Positions 24,050 to 36,167 of a DNA stretch of 64,000 nt are shown here, piece by piece. The notes beneath the pieces were generated by a model. That model was not told where the DNA came from, ran no database searches, and was given only the letters and a program-made list of their open reading frames with translations. The stretch comes from an uncultured Fulvivirga sp. (GTDB lineage: Bacteria; Bacteroidota; Bacteroidia; Cytophagales; Cyclobacteriaceae), in the NCBI GenBank assembly GCA_947500555.1, contig CANMSE010000001.1, positions 310,001 through 374,000 of the forward strand, written 5' to 3'. Within the stretch, counting starts at the first letter, position 1, and every line of letters starts with the position of its first letter. The translations under genes and the position numbers were made by a program.

Positions 24050-26515
24050 ATGCTACAGAACTATCTAAAAGCGGCTTTTCGCAACGTAATTAAACAACGA
24101 TTTTTTACAATCCTCAATGTGCTCGGTCTTGCAACGGGCATCGCTGCATTCATGCTTATTATGCTATATGTTAATACGGAGCAGAGCTATGAAAAATTTC
24201 TGGATAATAGCAAGAGTATTTATCGAGTGACTTTAGCTCAGTACATTAATAACGAACTATCAATAGAAAGTGCAGAAAATTATCCTGGTGTAGGTCCCGC
24301 GTTACTTAGCGAGATCCCTGAAACTGTCAGCTTTGCCCGGCTTTACAATATGGGTTATAAGAACAATTTGATTATCACATATGATAATCCTTCCGGAGGT
24401 GACCCAATCAAATTCAAGCATAGAAAATTCCTTTATGCTGATTCTGCATTTTTACCCATGATGGGTTATCCAATGATGAAAGGTGATGCAGCTACCGCAT
24501 TAGCAGAACCTTTAACGGCTGTTATTTCAGAAACTTACGCAAAAAAATATTTTGGAGATGAAGAACCAATAGGCAAGGTCCTACACCTCCAAGATGATGA
24601 TTTCAATGACGAATTGGCGACCGTTACCGGTGTATTCAAAGATTTGCCTGCTACCACTCATTTGAAGTTTGATGTGCTTTTTTCGTATAAAACACTATAT
24701 AGTAGAGGAGAATGGGCTCCCGCTAGATATAATGAAAGTTGGAGACGGAAGGATATGTATACCTATATACAATTGATAGATGGATCTGATATTGAAGCTA
24801 TAGAAGATAAATTACCAGCAATTATTGATAAATACAGCCCTGATCTTGCCGACCAGAATAGAAAGGATATACTAGCGCTTCAGCCCTTAAGGGACATTCA
24901 CTTAACCTCCAATTTAGCAGAAGAACCAGAGGTAAATGGCAACAGGCAAGCTGTTGATTTTATGGCTATTATTGCTCTCTTCATCATCGTCATTGCTTGG
25001 GTAAATTATATTAACTTATCAACAGCAAAAGCAATGGAACGCGCCAATGAGGTAGGAGTAAGAAAGGTAATGGGAGCTGGCAGACATCAGCTTGTAATTC
25101 AATATCTCATGGAAGCTGGGATGATCAATCTTATGGCGATTCTAATAGCTTCTTTAATAATGATTTTTTCACTGCCCACTTTTAATACGCTATCTGGCCT
25201 AAATTTTGATTTTTCTGATTTATTAACAGGGTCGTTTGGACTTGCTTTACTGGTAGTATGGTTTCTCGGTTCTATCTCATCTGGAATTTATCCAGCCGTA
25301 GTGATGTCTGGTTTTATTCCCGTGACTGTGCTCAAAGGTAAAGGAGCTTCCAAGTATAGAAGTGGGTGGCTTAGAAGAGCTCTGGTTGTTTTTCAATTTG
25401 CTACCTCAATAGCCTTAATAACAGGGACCTTCATTGTCTACAACCAGTTGAAATTTATGAAAAATCAGGACATAGGGATGAACATTGACCAAATGTTAGT
25501 GGTAGAACGTCCTGGAATAACAAGTCAAGATCGGGAGGCCAGGATCGCTAGTATTGAGTTTTTTAAAAATCAGGTTAAAGAAGGTCCCAATATCCAATCT
25601 GTAACAGGCTCGATTACAGTACCAGGAAAAAAACGTGAGTATAAAGTTCCAGTAAAACCTTATGGTGCAGGTGATGACAAATTGGTAACGCTACGTTTCA
25701 ATAGTATGGACTATGAATTTATTGATGCTTTTGAAATGGAGCTAATATCTGGCAGGGCTTTCTCCGAAGATTTCGTCAATGACCCAGACACTTCAGTTAT
25801 TCTTTCAGAGTCAGCCGTAAAATTATTAGGGTTTAATCCTGAGAATATCATTGGTCAGACAATTGCTATTCCAAATTTTAGATGGAACCCTATAGTGGCT
25901 GGGGTTGTGAATGATTATAATCAGGAGTCCTTACAAAAAAGTGTAGACCCCACAATATTTAATTGCAGTCCTACCAATGCCGAATTTTTCTCAATAAAAG
26001 TATCTACCGAAGACTTAGCCAATACTATAACACATGTGGAGAATGCATGGAATGAAGCTTTTCCAGGTAATCCATTTCAGTATTTCTTTTTGGATGACTA
26101 CTTCAATCAACAATATGAAAATGAGCAAAAATTCGGAGATCTTTTTATGGTTTTTGCTTCATTAGCGGTAATTATTGGATGTCTGGGCTTATTTGGACTA
26201 TCGGCTTTTACCACTCAGCAACGAACTAAGGAAGTGGGTATACGAAAAGTTCTTGGTTCTTCTATTGTGCAAATTTTTCTTTTGCTGTCCAAGGAGTACG
26301 TTTGGATTATAGTGTTATCAATGATAGTAGCAAGCCCTTTAATCTATTTAGTTATGACTGAATGGATTAGCCAGTTTGCCTATAGAATCAACATTGGCTA
26401 TTCTGTATTTTTGATTGCCGGTCTTACGGTATTAGTTGTGGCTCTGATTACAGTTAGTTACCAATCAATGAAGGCAGCTCGTATAAATCCTGTTGATTCA
26501 CTCCGATATGAATAA
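24050..26515 (+). CDS. FtsX/MacB-type ABC permease, two-module (second copy)
   Basis: An 821-residue protein of the same architecture as the one at 6855-9272 but only distantly similar. It has an N-terminal helix after FRNVIKQRFFTILNVLGL, a periplasmic domain, an FtsX module with EVGVRKVMGAG (about 340), a second periplasmic domain, a second FtsX module with EVGIRKVLGSS (about 735), and a C-terminus INPVDSLRYE. It is an inner-membrane permease that needs a separate ATPase. None is encoded nearby. About 150 bp separate it from the DJ-1 gene, and its stop is 2 bp from the convergent lipoprotein gene. Substrate unknown. Confidence 0.92.
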   Translation: MLQNYLKAAFRNVIKQRFFTILNVLGLATGIAAFMLIMLYVNTEQSYEKFLDNSKSIYRVTLAQYINNELSIESAENYPGVGPALLSEIPETVSFARLYNMGYKNNLIITYDNPSGGDPIKFKHRKFLYADSAFLPMMGYPMMKGDAATALAEPLTAVISETYAKKYFGDEEPIGKVLHLQDDDFNDELATVTGVFKDLPATTHLKFDVLFSYKTLYSRGEWAPARYNESWRRKDMYTYIQLIDGSDIEAIEDKLPAIIDKYSPDLADQNRKDILALQPLRDIHLTSNLAEEPEVNGNRQAVDFMAIIALFIIVIAWVNYINLSTAKAMERANEVGVRKVMGAGRHQLVIQYLMEAGMINLMAILIASLIMIFSLPTFNTLSGLNFDFSDLLTGSFGLALLVVWFLGSISSGIYPAVVMSGFIPVTVLKGKGASKYRSGWLRRALVVFQFATSIALITGTFIVYNQLKFMKNQDIGMNIDQMLVVERPGITSQDREARIASIEFFKNQVKEGPNIQSVTGSITVPGKKREYKVPVKPYGAGDDKLVTLRFNSMDYEFIDAFEMELISGRAFSEDFVNDPDTSVILSESAVKLLGFNPENIIGQTIAIPNFRWNPIVAGVVNDYNQESLQKSVDPTIFNCSPTNAEFFSIKVSTEDLANTITHVENAWNEAFPGNPFQYFFLDDYFNQQYENEQKFGDLFMVFASLAVIIGCLGLFGLSAFTTQQRTKEVGIRKVLGSSIVQIFLLLSKEYVWIIVLSMIVASPLIYLVMTEWISQFAYRINIGYSVFLIAGLTVLVVALITVSYQSMKAARINPVDSLRYE

Positions 26516-26517
26516 CT

Positions 26518-26988
26518 TTAAAAAGCACAATTCCCTGGTTGGGGTTCGGCATTTTCTAACTCAGAAGCGAAGCCTTCATCAATTTCTACTATCTCAAAAC
26601 CATTTTTCACTGAACCCTTCAAAACTTGCCCACCATATCCGGTATTATTCATGTGAGCCCTGATATAAACCACTTGGTTTTCTGTAATATCAATTCCAAC
26701 TCCCGTTCTCGTAAAGGGCTGTTCATCCACATGGCTATGAAGTAATATCCTCCGATGTATGAGTTCTCCATTCTCAGAAATTATCTCCCACCAGTCGGCA
26801 TATTGGTCACAGCCTGTATCAGGACTGGAGATAGTTACCGCAAATCTATAGGCACCAGCTCTACCGTTTACTTCTACCTCTATGACATCAGCAAAACCTT
26901 TCTGGTCATTCTGCATTCGAGATTCATCAGAACCGTCACTGCAAGAAATCAGTAAAAGAGTAAGAAAAAGACTATACATAACTTTCAT
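26518..26988 (-). CDS. Lipoprotein of unknown function
   Basis: A 156-residue protein with a lipoprotein signal (MKVMYSLFLTLLLISC, acylated Cys about 16) followed by SDGSDES. The mature part contains a conserved-looking core (TGCDQYADWWEI, LLHSHVDEQPFTR, NNTGYGGQVLKG) and ends with Cys near the C-terminus (GNCAF), so one disulfide is possible. I recall similar cores in hypothetical proteins but cannot name the family. Convergent with the FtsX gene with a 2-bp gap, so the two mRNAs overlap at their ends. Confidence 0.72.
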   Translation of the reverse strand: MKVMYSLFLTLLLISCSDGSDESRMQNDQKGFADVIEVEVNGRAGAYRFAVTISSPDTGCDQYADWWEIISENGELIHRRILLHSHVDEQPFTRTGVGIDITENQVVYIRAHMNNTGYGGQVLKGSVKNGFEIVEIDEGFASELENAEPQPGNCAF

Positions 26989-27015
26989 TTGAAATGAAGT
27001 TACCTAAAAGTCGTG

Positions 27016-27051
27016 GTAAAATAAACAGCCAGATCAATTACGAACTGGCTG
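27016..27051 (-). terminator. Intrinsic terminator of the aceB-aceA operon
   Basis: Read on the minus strand, CAGCCAG and CTGGCTG form a 7-bp GC-rich stem with a 12-nt loop. It is followed by TTTATTTT, 28 bp after the aceA stop. It closes the glyoxylate operon before the lipoprotein gene. Confidence 0.75.
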
Positions 27052-27078
27052 CTTCAAACTTGAAAAAACTAACTTCTG

Positions 27079-28371
27079 CTATACATTTTTGACCGTTACG
27101 AACTGATCTTCTTCGGTACTGCCATCCATAGCCGTGGTGGACGAGTTACCTTGCTGAACAATATTTTGAATTGAATCAAAATACTGAGTTCCAACAAATG
27201 TCTGATGTTTGGCCGCTTTGAAACCATCTTTTTGTAAAGCAAATTCTCTTTCTTGAAGTTCGCTGTAACCTGCCATCCCTTTAGCTTTATACGCCTTTGA
27301 TAGCTCAAACATAGAGGTGTTCAAAGCATGGAACCCTGCTAAAGTGATAAACTGAAATTTATAACCCATTGAAGCAATGTTTTCTCTGAAGGTTTCCATT
27401 TCCTTAACGGATAGTTTGGCCGCCCAATTGAAAGAGGGGGAGCAGTTATAGGCTAACATCTGCTCTGGAAATTTTTCTCTCACTGCTTCTGCAAATTCTC
27501 TCGCCAGGCCTAAATCCGGATTTGAAGTTTCCATCCAAACAAGATCAGCGTAAGGTGCATAACTCAATGCACGATCAATACCTTGCTCCAAACCGTTTTT
27601 TACCTCATAAAATCCCTCTGCAGTTCGTTTTCCTGTTAAAAATTTATGATCTCTATCGTCAATATCTGAAGTAATCAAATTGGCTGCTTCTGCATCAGTC
27701 CTTGCCACTAAAACCGTGGGTACATCACAAACATCTGCTGCCAAACGTGCTGCCAGTAGTTTATTTATAGCTTCTTGTGTTGGCACTAGTACCTTCCCTC
27801 CAAGGTGTCCACACTTCTTGGCGGAAGAAAGCTGATCTTCAAAGTGAACTCCAGCTGCTCCTGATTCAATCATCATTTTCATCAATTCAAAAGCATTCAA
27901 ATTTCCACCGAAACCAGCTTCTGCGTCCGCTACAATGGGTACCATCCAATCGATATCAGTTTCACCTGTCACACTTTGAATCTGGTCTCTTCGCATCAAT
28001 GCATTATTAATGCGCTTAACCACTTTTGGAACAGAATCTGCTGGATAAAGTGATTGATCAGGATACATTTCACCAGCCATATTCGCATCAGCTGCTACCT
28101 GCCAGCCACTTAAGTAAATAGCTTCCAGACCAGCCATCACTTCTTGTATCGCCTGATTACCGGTAAGGGCTCCTAAACCAGCTATAAAATCCTGATTATT
28201 GAGTTTAGCCCAAAGCTTATCTGCTCCATTTCTTGCTAAAGTATGCTCTACCAGAACTGATCCTCTCAGTTTCACTACGTCTTCAGGGATGTAGTTACGT
28301 TTCACATTCTTCCACCTGGGGTTAGTAACCCAATCATTGTACAGTTTTTCTATTTGATCTGCCTTATTCAT
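27079..28371 (-). CDS. aceA: Isocitrate lyase
   Basis: A 430-residue cytoplasmic enzyme that splits isocitrate into succinate and glyoxylate, the first step of the glyoxylate shunt. The signature [11 protein letters not shown] has the catalytic Cys at about 187. The metal-binding [10 protein letters not shown] and VARTDAEAA stretches and the SPSFNW motif are all present. I prefer ATG 28371 ([10 protein letters not shown]). A TTG at 28383 would add four residues and overlap aceB. It lies 4 bp after aceB, so both are made from one mRNA. Length and motifs fit the family fully. Confidence 0.97.
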   Translation of the reverse strand: MNKADQIEKLYNDWVTNPRWKNVKRNYIPEDVVKLRGSVLVEHTLARNGADKLWAKLNNQDFIAGLGALTGNQAIQEVMAGLEAIYLSGWQVAADANMAGEMYPDQSLYPADSVPKVVKRINNALMRRDQIQSVTGETDIDWMVPIVADAEAGFGGNLNAFELMKMMIESGAAGVHFEDQLSSAKKCGHLGGKVLVPTQEAINKLLAARLAADVCDVPTVLVARTDAEAANLITSDIDDRDHKFLTGKRTAEGFYEVKNGLEQGIDRALSYAPYADLVWMETSNPDLGLAREFAEAVREKFPEQMLAYNCSPSFNWAAKLSVKEMETFRENIASMGYKFQFITLAGFHALNTSMFELSKAYKAKGMAGYSELQEREFALQKDGFKAAKHQTFVGTQYFDSIQNIVQQGNSSTTAMDGSTEEDQFVTVKNV

Positions 28372-28375
28372 AGTT

Positions 28376-29974
28376 TTAGTCAATTAAGTTATATGCTGGA
28401 TTTGTTAAAAAGTCTACATAATTATCGTTGAGTACGAGCTCATCAAAGAGTTCAATAGCGCGATGAAATTCTCCGGTTTTAAAATTCTCATCTCCAACTA
28501 ATTCTTTGATCTTAGCTATCTCCTCGGCCTTTATTTGATTATAAAGCTTGCTGTCAATTGCTCTGCCATCATCTAGAGTTGCCTCATTTTTAAGCCACTG
28601 CCAAACTTGTGTTCTGGATATTTCAGCGGTAGCAGCATCTTCCATTAAGTGATAAAGTGCCGCTGCTCCATTGCCTCTAAGCCAACTTTCAATATAGAGA
28701 ATCCCTACATTAATATTGGTTCGGAAACCTTGTTCGGTGATGGTGCCTTCTGGCTTTTCAAGCAATTGATCTTCGGTAATGGTAATGTCCTTTCGTTTAA
28801 TATGAATTTGATTTTTTGTAGGCATATATTGGTCAAATGCCGACAAAGCAACACTTACCAAACCCGGGTGCGCGACCCAAGTACCATCATGCCCCATCCG
28901 CGCTTCACGAACTTTATCGGCCATTACTTTTTCCATGGCTTTCTCATTAGCTTCAGGATCGGATTTGATGGGAATTTGTGCTGCCATTCCTCCCATGGCA
29001 TGTACACCTCGCTTATGACAAGCCTTCACTACAGCAAGCGCATAGGCATTCATAAAAGGAGTTGTCATGGTAATTTGAGCTCGATCGGGAGTTACAAAAC
29101 CAGATTCGTTTCTAAATTTTTTGATGTATGAAAATATATAATCCCATCTGCCACAATTAAGCCCCGCACTATGCTCTTTCAGCACGTACAGAATTTCATG
29201 CAACTCAAAAGCCGCAGTAATTGTTTCTATGAGCACTGTTGCTTTGATGGTTCCTTGTGGAATACCCAAATAGTCCTGAGCAAATACAAATACATCATTC
29301 CATAGACGAGCCTCCTCATGACTTTCTAGCTTAGGAAGATAGAAATAAGTCGCACTGCCTTGCTTGGTCAATGCATGAATATTATGGAAGAAGTATAAGC
29401 CAAAGTCAACCAATCCTCCACTCATCATTTCATTACCAATTTGCAGATGCTTTTCATTGAGATGCCATCCCCGTGGTCTTACAAAAAGTACAGCAGTTTC
29501 ATCATTCAAATTGTAGGACTTACCATTTCCAGGGTTTTGAAACGAAATGGTTTTATTGACCGCATCTCGAAGATTTATTTGCCCTTCCATTACGTTACGC
29601 CAATTGGGAGAATTGCTGTCCTCAAAATCGGCCATAAAAACCTTGGCGCCAGAATTAAGTGCATTAATAATCATCTTGCGGTCTACCGGACCAGTAATCT
29701 CAACTCTACGATCTAAAATGTCCTCAGGTAGCTCAGCTACTTTCCATTCAGAACTTCGAATCTCTTCGGTTTCTTTCAAAAACGCAGGTCTTATACCGGC
29801 ATCGAATTGAGCTTGTCTTTCTACACGTCTTTCAAGTAATTCTTGTCTGCGCCCTTCGAAATTTTCATGAAGAGCAATCAAAAACTCAATGGCTTTAGGG
29901 GTAAGTACCGTTTCAAACTTATCATCAGCCGCTATAGTAAGTTTTGTTGTTGTAGTGGTCATAATTTGTTCCAT
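28376..29974 (-). CDS. aceB: Malate synthase A
   Basis: A 532-residue enzyme that joins glyoxylate and acetyl-CoA to malate. The malate synthase A signature is at about 267-280 ([19 protein letters not shown]). The acetyl-CoA-binding and metal residues lie in the TIM-barrel region ([11 protein letters not shown]). The N-terminus [11 protein letters not shown] could start at the first Met or at Met 5. It is the first gene of the aceBA operon and is divergent from a RamB/ScfR-like regulator, with a perfect palindrome between them. Together with aceA it allows growth on acetate, which acs supplies as acetyl-CoA. Confidence 0.97.
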   Translation of the reverse strand: MEQIMTTTTTKLTIAADDKFETVLTPKAIEFLIALHENFEGRRQELLERRVERQAQFDAGIRPAFLKETEEIRSSEWKVAELPEDILDRRVEITGPVDRKMIINALNSGAKVFMADFEDSNSPNWRNVMEGQINLRDAVNKTISFQNPGNGKSYNLNDETAVLFVRPRGWHLNEKHLQIGNEMMSGGLVDFGLYFFHNIHALTKQGSATYFYLPKLESHEEARLWNDVFVFAQDYLGIPQGTIKATVLIETITAAFELHEILYVLKEHSAGLNCGRWDYIFSYIKKFRNESGFVTPDRAQITMTTPFMNAYALAVVKACHKRGVHAMGGMAAQIPIKSDPEANEKAMEKVMADKVREARMGHDGTWVAHPGLVSVALSAFDQYMPTKNQIHIKRKDITITEDQLLEKPEGTITEQGFRTNINVGILYIESWLRGNGAAALYHLMEDAATAEISRTQVWQWLKNEATLDDGRAIDSKLYNQIKAEEIAKIKELVGDENFKTGEFHRAIELFDELVLNDNYVDFLTNPAYNLID

Positions 29975-30011
29975 TGGAATTAGGAGTTAGTTGAGCAATA
30001 TGAATGCAATA

Positions 30012-30057
30012 TAGCGAAATTTATTTATTAGCGAAATTTCGCTAAAAGAAATATTTC
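30012..30057. promoter_or_regulatory. Palindromic operator between aceB and its regulator
   Basis: TAGCGAAATTTCGCTA (30029-30044) is a perfect 16-bp palindrome. A second copy of its left side, TAGCGAAATTT, starts at 30012, and a third element GAAATATTTC (30048-30057) is also a palindrome. The centres are about 17 and 16 bp apart. Placed between two divergent genes, one of which encodes a DNA-binding regulator of the family that controls aceA/aceB elsewhere, this is a strong operator candidate. Confidence 0.65.
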
Positions 30058-30102
30058 ATAACTTGTGGCAGTATGTTGGCCTCAACTGTTACTTTTGAGG
30101 CT

Positions 30103-31587
30103 ATGAGTATTGAAAATTTCTCACTCAAGCACATTTTAGGATTAAAGGTTAATGACCTTAGAAATCAAAATAATCTTTCTTTTCAAGAGCTTTCCGAGAT
30201 AAGCGGTCTCTCCATTTCGTATTTAAGCGAAATTGAAAAAGGTAAGAAATACCCAAAAGGAGATAAGTTAATGTCTCTGGCTAAGGCTTTGAATGTTACT
30301 TATGATCAATTAGTGTCAATGAAGGTTTCCAAGAAATTGGAGCCGATCATCAACCTGTTGCAGTCAGATATCTTTAAAGAATTTCCACTTGAGTTGTTTG
30401 GTCTCGATCCACAAAAGATTATGGAGTTGGTTTCGGCAAATCCTGAAAAGATTAATGCCTTTATTCAATCCATCATATCAATAGCCAGAAACTATGAAAT
30501 GCGTGGAGAGCATTTCTATTATGCCGCGCTACGTTCCTACCAGGAATTTCATGACAACTACTTCCAGGATTTGGAGAAAGCTGCCAATAAAATCAGGAAG
30601 TCATTAAAATCAGAAGATCTTCCATTACAAATTGAAACCCTGGAAAATATATTAGTCAATGAATATGGCTATCAAATTGACCGTACCCAGCTGTCTGGCT
30701 ACGAATCACTACGAGATTTGAGAAGTTTTAATATTCAAAGTAAAAAACAAATCCTTCTCCATTCCGGTCTCACAAAAGCACAAGAGGCATTTTTATTAGG
30801 AAGAGAACTAGGTTTCGAGGTATTAGCTTTGAATCAGAGGCCTATGGAAACACCTCCACAAAAAAGCTATTCCTTTGAAGCTATACTAAACAATTATAGG
30901 GCGTCTTATTTCAGCGCAGCCCTCATTATGCCTGAGAAGTCGGTCATTGAAGATGTGAAAAAGATGGCCTCATCTGACAAATGGGATAAGAAATTGTTTG
31001 CAGGTTTCATTGAGAAATATGGGGCTACTCCTGAAATGCTCATGCAGCGCCTTACTAACATTTTGCCGAAGCACTTTGGGCTGAAGAATCTCTTCTTCTT
31101 ACGTTTTGTAGGCACTGATGACTTTACGAATTATCAGTTAACGAAAGAACTACATCTTTCAAAAGCACATAATCCACATTCTAATGCCTTAAATGAGGAC
31201 TATTGCAGACGATGGCTTTCTATCCGTCTGCTGAAGCAATTAAGAACTTCAGCCAAAGTCACCTCTTCAAATAAGTTGCTGGTAGGTGCCCAGATATCGC
31301 AATACTTTGATACGGAAGACGAGTATCTCTGCCTGACAATGGCCTTTCCCAATATCTCCAATCCTATAGAAAGTATTAGCGTAACTATTGGGTTTTATGT
31401 AGACGCTAATTCTAAGAAAAGAATCAAATTTATCGGTGATTCCACCATCAAATCAAGAATAGTAAATACTACCTGTCAGCGTTGTGGCTGGACAGATTGT
31501 GAGGACAGAGTAGCGCCTCCTTCTGTTATTGAAAAAGAAACAGCTCAGAAGAAGGTGATTCAAGCTCTCTCAAAACTTGAAGATTAA
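30103..31587 (+). CDS. XRE-family regulator of the ScfR/RamB type (glyoxylate operon regulator)
   Basis: 494 residues from ATG 30103; ATG 30073 would add ten residues and start only 15 bp after the palindromes. An XRE HTH at about residues 8-66 (LRNQNNLSFQELSEISGLS) is followed by a long region with an ImmA/IrrE-like segment where the zinc motif HExxH has become RELGF, so it is not a protease. A C-terminal domain with CQRCGWTDC follows. This order is that of the short-chain fatty-acyl regulators (RamB of Corynebacterium, ScfR), which respond to acyl-CoA and control aceA/aceB. Divergent position to aceB supports the same role here. Confidence 0.88.
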   Translation: MSIENFSLKHILGLKVNDLRNQNNLSFQELSEISGLSISYLSEIEKGKKYPKGDKLMSLAKALNVTYDQLVSMKVSKKLEPIINLLQSDIFKEFPLELFGLDPQKIMELVSANPEKINAFIQSIISIARNYEMRGEHFYYAALRSYQEFHDNYFQDLEKAANKIRKSLKSEDLPLQIETLENILVNEYGYQIDRTQLSGYESLRDLRSFNIQSKKQILLHSGLTKAQEAFLLGRELGFEVLALNQRPMETPPQKSYSFEAILNNYRASYFSAALIMPEKSVIEDVKKMASSDKWDKKLFAGFIEKYGATPEMLMQRLTNILPKHFGLKNLFFLRFVGTDDFTNYQLTKELHLSKAHNPHSNALNEDYCRRWLSIRLLKQLRTSAKVTSSNKLLVGAQISQYFDTEDEYLCLTMAFPNISNPIESISVTIGFYVDANSKKRIKFIGDSTIKSRIVNTTCQRCGWTDCEDRVAPPSVIEKETAQKKVIQALSKLED

Positions 31588-31617
31588 TGATTAACTTAAT
31601 AGGATAAATTACTTCCT

Positions 31618-33207
31618 ATGAAACATCCTATCTTACTTTCAATTATACTTCTAATTGGGTGTCAGCCGAAAGAAGAACAATCTACAGAATCTCACCTTGG
31701 AGATTTAAAATATGATTTCAACATTTCTCCAGTGGCTAAAAAGGATTTTGATCAAGGATTGCTATTACTTCACAGTTTTGAATATGAAGATGCCAGGGAA
31801 GCATTCCAAAAAGCCAAAGAAGCAGACAAAAATGAATTGATGGTTTATTGGGGTGAAGCAATGACTCATTATAAAGCACTTTGGGGATTACAAAATTTAG
31901 AGGCAGGAAGAAAAGTGATTCAAGAGTTAGGGGAAACAAAAGAGGAGCGGTTGGCCAAAGCCGAAAGCGAGTTGGAAGCTGACTTCTGGACCGGTATAGA
32001 ATTATTGTTTGGAGAAGGAGAGCTTAAGGAAAGAAACCAAAAGTATGCTGACCACATGGCTTCATTGTACGACACTAATTCTAAAAATCAGGAAATAGCT
32101 GCTTTTTATGCTCTGAGTCTCATGTGGGTGGATTATGAAGATGAAGAAAACTGGAAAAAATCATCAGCTATCGCAGCCAGTATTATCGAAGAGAATCCTA
32201 CTCATCCGGGAGCTTTGCATTACATGATCCATGCGAATGATGATCCTAAATATGCAAAGATTGCTATCAATGCAGCCAACAAGTATGCAAGGGTTGCACC
32301 TGATGCTTCGCATGCGTTACACATGCCTTCACATATCTATGTTGCGTTAGGTATGTGGAATGAAGTAGTAAGTTCTAATCAGGATGCATATCAGGCCAGT
32401 CTAAACCGGATGAATCGAAAAGAATTAAATGGCAAAGCCCGTGGCTACCATTCATACGCCTGGTTACACTATGGTTTACTGCAGCAAGGTAATTATGAGC
32501 AGGCTAATAATCTATTAAAGGATATGATTCGCTTTCATCATGATGCTACAGGTTCTAATTCTTATTTGATTACCATGCAGAACCAACAACGCATTGAATC
32601 TGGTGAGTGGCCTGAGTCATTGCAAGCTATCAACGTGGACTATACAAGTCTAGGGTTGCAAGAAAAGTCTGGGCTGCATTTTTTCAGAAGTATGCTAGCA
32701 TTCGATAAGGGTGATGCTTCTGCCATTCATAAAGAAGTAGATACACTGTATAGCCATTTGGAAGCAGCTAAATTAGTTGTTACCGATGAGGGAATAGCGT
32801 TATGCAGTGCCGGTCCTACAAGGTATGCTCCTTCTCAAACGGGTATAGATAAAACACAAGCTGTCATTTATCAAATGCAAGCTCTTGCCGCTCAGGTAGA
32901 AAATGATGACGTCAAGACAGAAGAGCTTCTTAAAAAAGCCATAGAACAAGAAAGTAAAAGCTCGTATGATTCCGGCCCTCCATTTATTGCGTACCCCACT
33001 TTCGAACAGTATGGTGATTGGCTGTTGGCAAAAGGAAGATACCAAGAGGCCATTATTCAATATGACAGTAGCCTTAAAAACAGAACTAACAGAGCCAAAG
33101 CTTTAATTGGAAAGCGAGAAGCTTTATTAAAGCTTCAAAGAACAAATGAGGCTCAAGAAGTCGCTGAGGTACTTGCTAAATTCAGAGTTGAAACTGAAAT
33201 GGCATAA
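31618..33207 (+). CDS. Tetratricopeptide-repeat lipoprotein
   Basis: A 529-residue protein with a lipoprotein signal (MKHPILLSIILLIGC, then QPKEEQ). Several TPR-like helical pairs follow: one near residues 40-75 (FDQGLLLLHSFEYEDAREAF), a distinctive central block HALHMPSHIYVALGMWNE (about 228-245), and TPRs at the C-terminus (about 445-520). The block ALHYMIHANDDP is also characteristic of a family of TPR proteins in marine Bacteroidota whose task is unknown. It lies 31 bp after the regulator gene and may share its transcript. Probably periplasmic or outer-membrane anchored, for protein contacts. Confidence 0.82.
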   Translation: MKHPILLSIILLIGCQPKEEQSTESHLGDLKYDFNISPVAKKDFDQGLLLLHSFEYEDAREAFQKAKEADKNELMVYWGEAMTHYKALWGLQNLEAGRKVIQELGETKEERLAKAESELEADFWTGIELLFGEGELKERNQKYADHMASLYDTNSKNQEIAAFYALSLMWVDYEDEENWKKSSAIAASIIEENPTHPGALHYMIHANDDPKYAKIAINAANKYARVAPDASHALHMPSHIYVALGMWNEVVSSNQDAYQASLNRMNRKELNGKARGYHSYAWLHYGLLQQGNYEQANNLLKDMIRFHHDATGSNSYLITMQNQQRIESGEWPESLQAINVDYTSLGLQEKSGLHFFRSMLAFDKGDASAIHKEVDTLYSHLEAAKLVVTDEGIALCSAGPTRYAPSQTGIDKTQAVIYQMQALAAQVENDDVKTEELLKKAIEQESKSSYDSGPPFIAYPTFEQYGDWLLAKGRYQEAIIQYDSSLKNRTNRAKALIGKREALLKLQRTNEAQEVAEVLAKFRVETEMA

Positions 33208-33211
33208 TCAT

Positions 33212-33245
33212 AACATAGCATACCTAGGCAACCACTATGTTTTTT
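33212..33245 (+). terminator. Possible intrinsic terminator after the TPR gene
   Basis: AACATAG (33212-33218) pairs with CTATGTT (33235-33241) around a 16-nt loop containing CCTAGG, and is followed by TTTT. The stem is AT-rich and weak. It would end the plus-strand transcript before the convergent lipoprotein gene. Confidence 0.4.
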
Positions 33246-33762
33246 ATTCTTCCATCTGTTCAAAATTCTTAGGAACATCAACTAGGGTCGAGAAGATTGG
33301 TGGATCATAACCACCATTCATGATCACAATCCACCGGGATTCTAAGGTATCGGTATCAACTAGCATCTCTCGAATAGGATGGTCAGTATGATTCCATTTG
33401 TGATTAGTTTTCAATTTCACAAAACGTTTTTTGGTTGTGCTAAAACTCATAGATCTTGACTTTAGAAAGTCAATTGCAGCTACCTCTTCAGCATTTCGAT
33501 CATCTGCTAAAACGTAAAAATCTTTTTCTCCATATTCTTTTTTTAAATTCTCTATTTCAGTTGAATCAGGAGTAACAATGAGAATATACTTCGTCCCAAG
33601 ATCAAAGGTGTTTATATCATTAACAGTATTTTTTTTAGTGACCTTGGCCTCTGTTGGGTGGTCCACAACAACCTGTTCATCATTTTTTAGTTCCTTCTTG
33701 CTTTCATTACTACTACAAGCTACAAAAGAGCTTATCATTGTAATTAAAATCAGTTGTCTCAT
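33244..33762 (-). CDS. Lipoprotein of unknown function
   Basis: A 172-residue protein with a lipoprotein signal (MRQLILITMISSFVAC, then SSNESKKEL). The first about 50 mature residues are charged and probably unstructured. The rest has a small alpha/beta look (YILIVTPDSTEIENLKKEYGE, then a DTDTLESRWIVIMNGGYDPP segment). A strongly charged, Lys/Glu-rich start is common for surface lipoproteins. No family recognised. Convergent with the TPR gene (37-bp gap) and 42 bp downstream of icd in the same direction, but no shared role is apparent. Confidence 0.68.
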   Translation of the reverse strand: MRQLILITMISSFVACSSNESKKELKNDEQVVVDHPTEAKVTKKNTVNDINTFDLGTKYILIVTPDSTEIENLKKEYGEKDFYVLADDRNAEEVAAIDFLKSRSMSFSTTKKRFVKLKTNHKWNHTDHPIREMLVDTDTLESRWIVIMNGGYDPPIFSTLVDVPKNFEQMEE

Positions 33763-33803
33763 AGTATTAAGATAAAACAGTAAGCTTCTTCCAAATCAAA
33801 GAG

Positions 33804-36035
<2,232 letters not shown>

Positions 36036-36167
36036 CTAACAATTTTGAAGGAGTGCGAATTTAATGAAATCCATGGTGGTATTAAAACCCGATAGTTGCT
36101 TTCTATCAAGATCATGCAACACTGGAAAAAATGATACGTTTTAAAAGCTTACATTACTAAAATAGTT

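Noticed and set aside
28649..29131. A plus-strand protein of about 160 residues inside aceB
   Set aside because: It lies antisense to the conserved malate synthase sequence, has no recognisable motif, and is rich in residues expected from the reverse frame.
29975..30102. A riboswitch in the aceB leader
   Set aside because: The conserved structure is a short DNA palindrome near the regulator gene. No known riboswitch core is visible and the region is too short.
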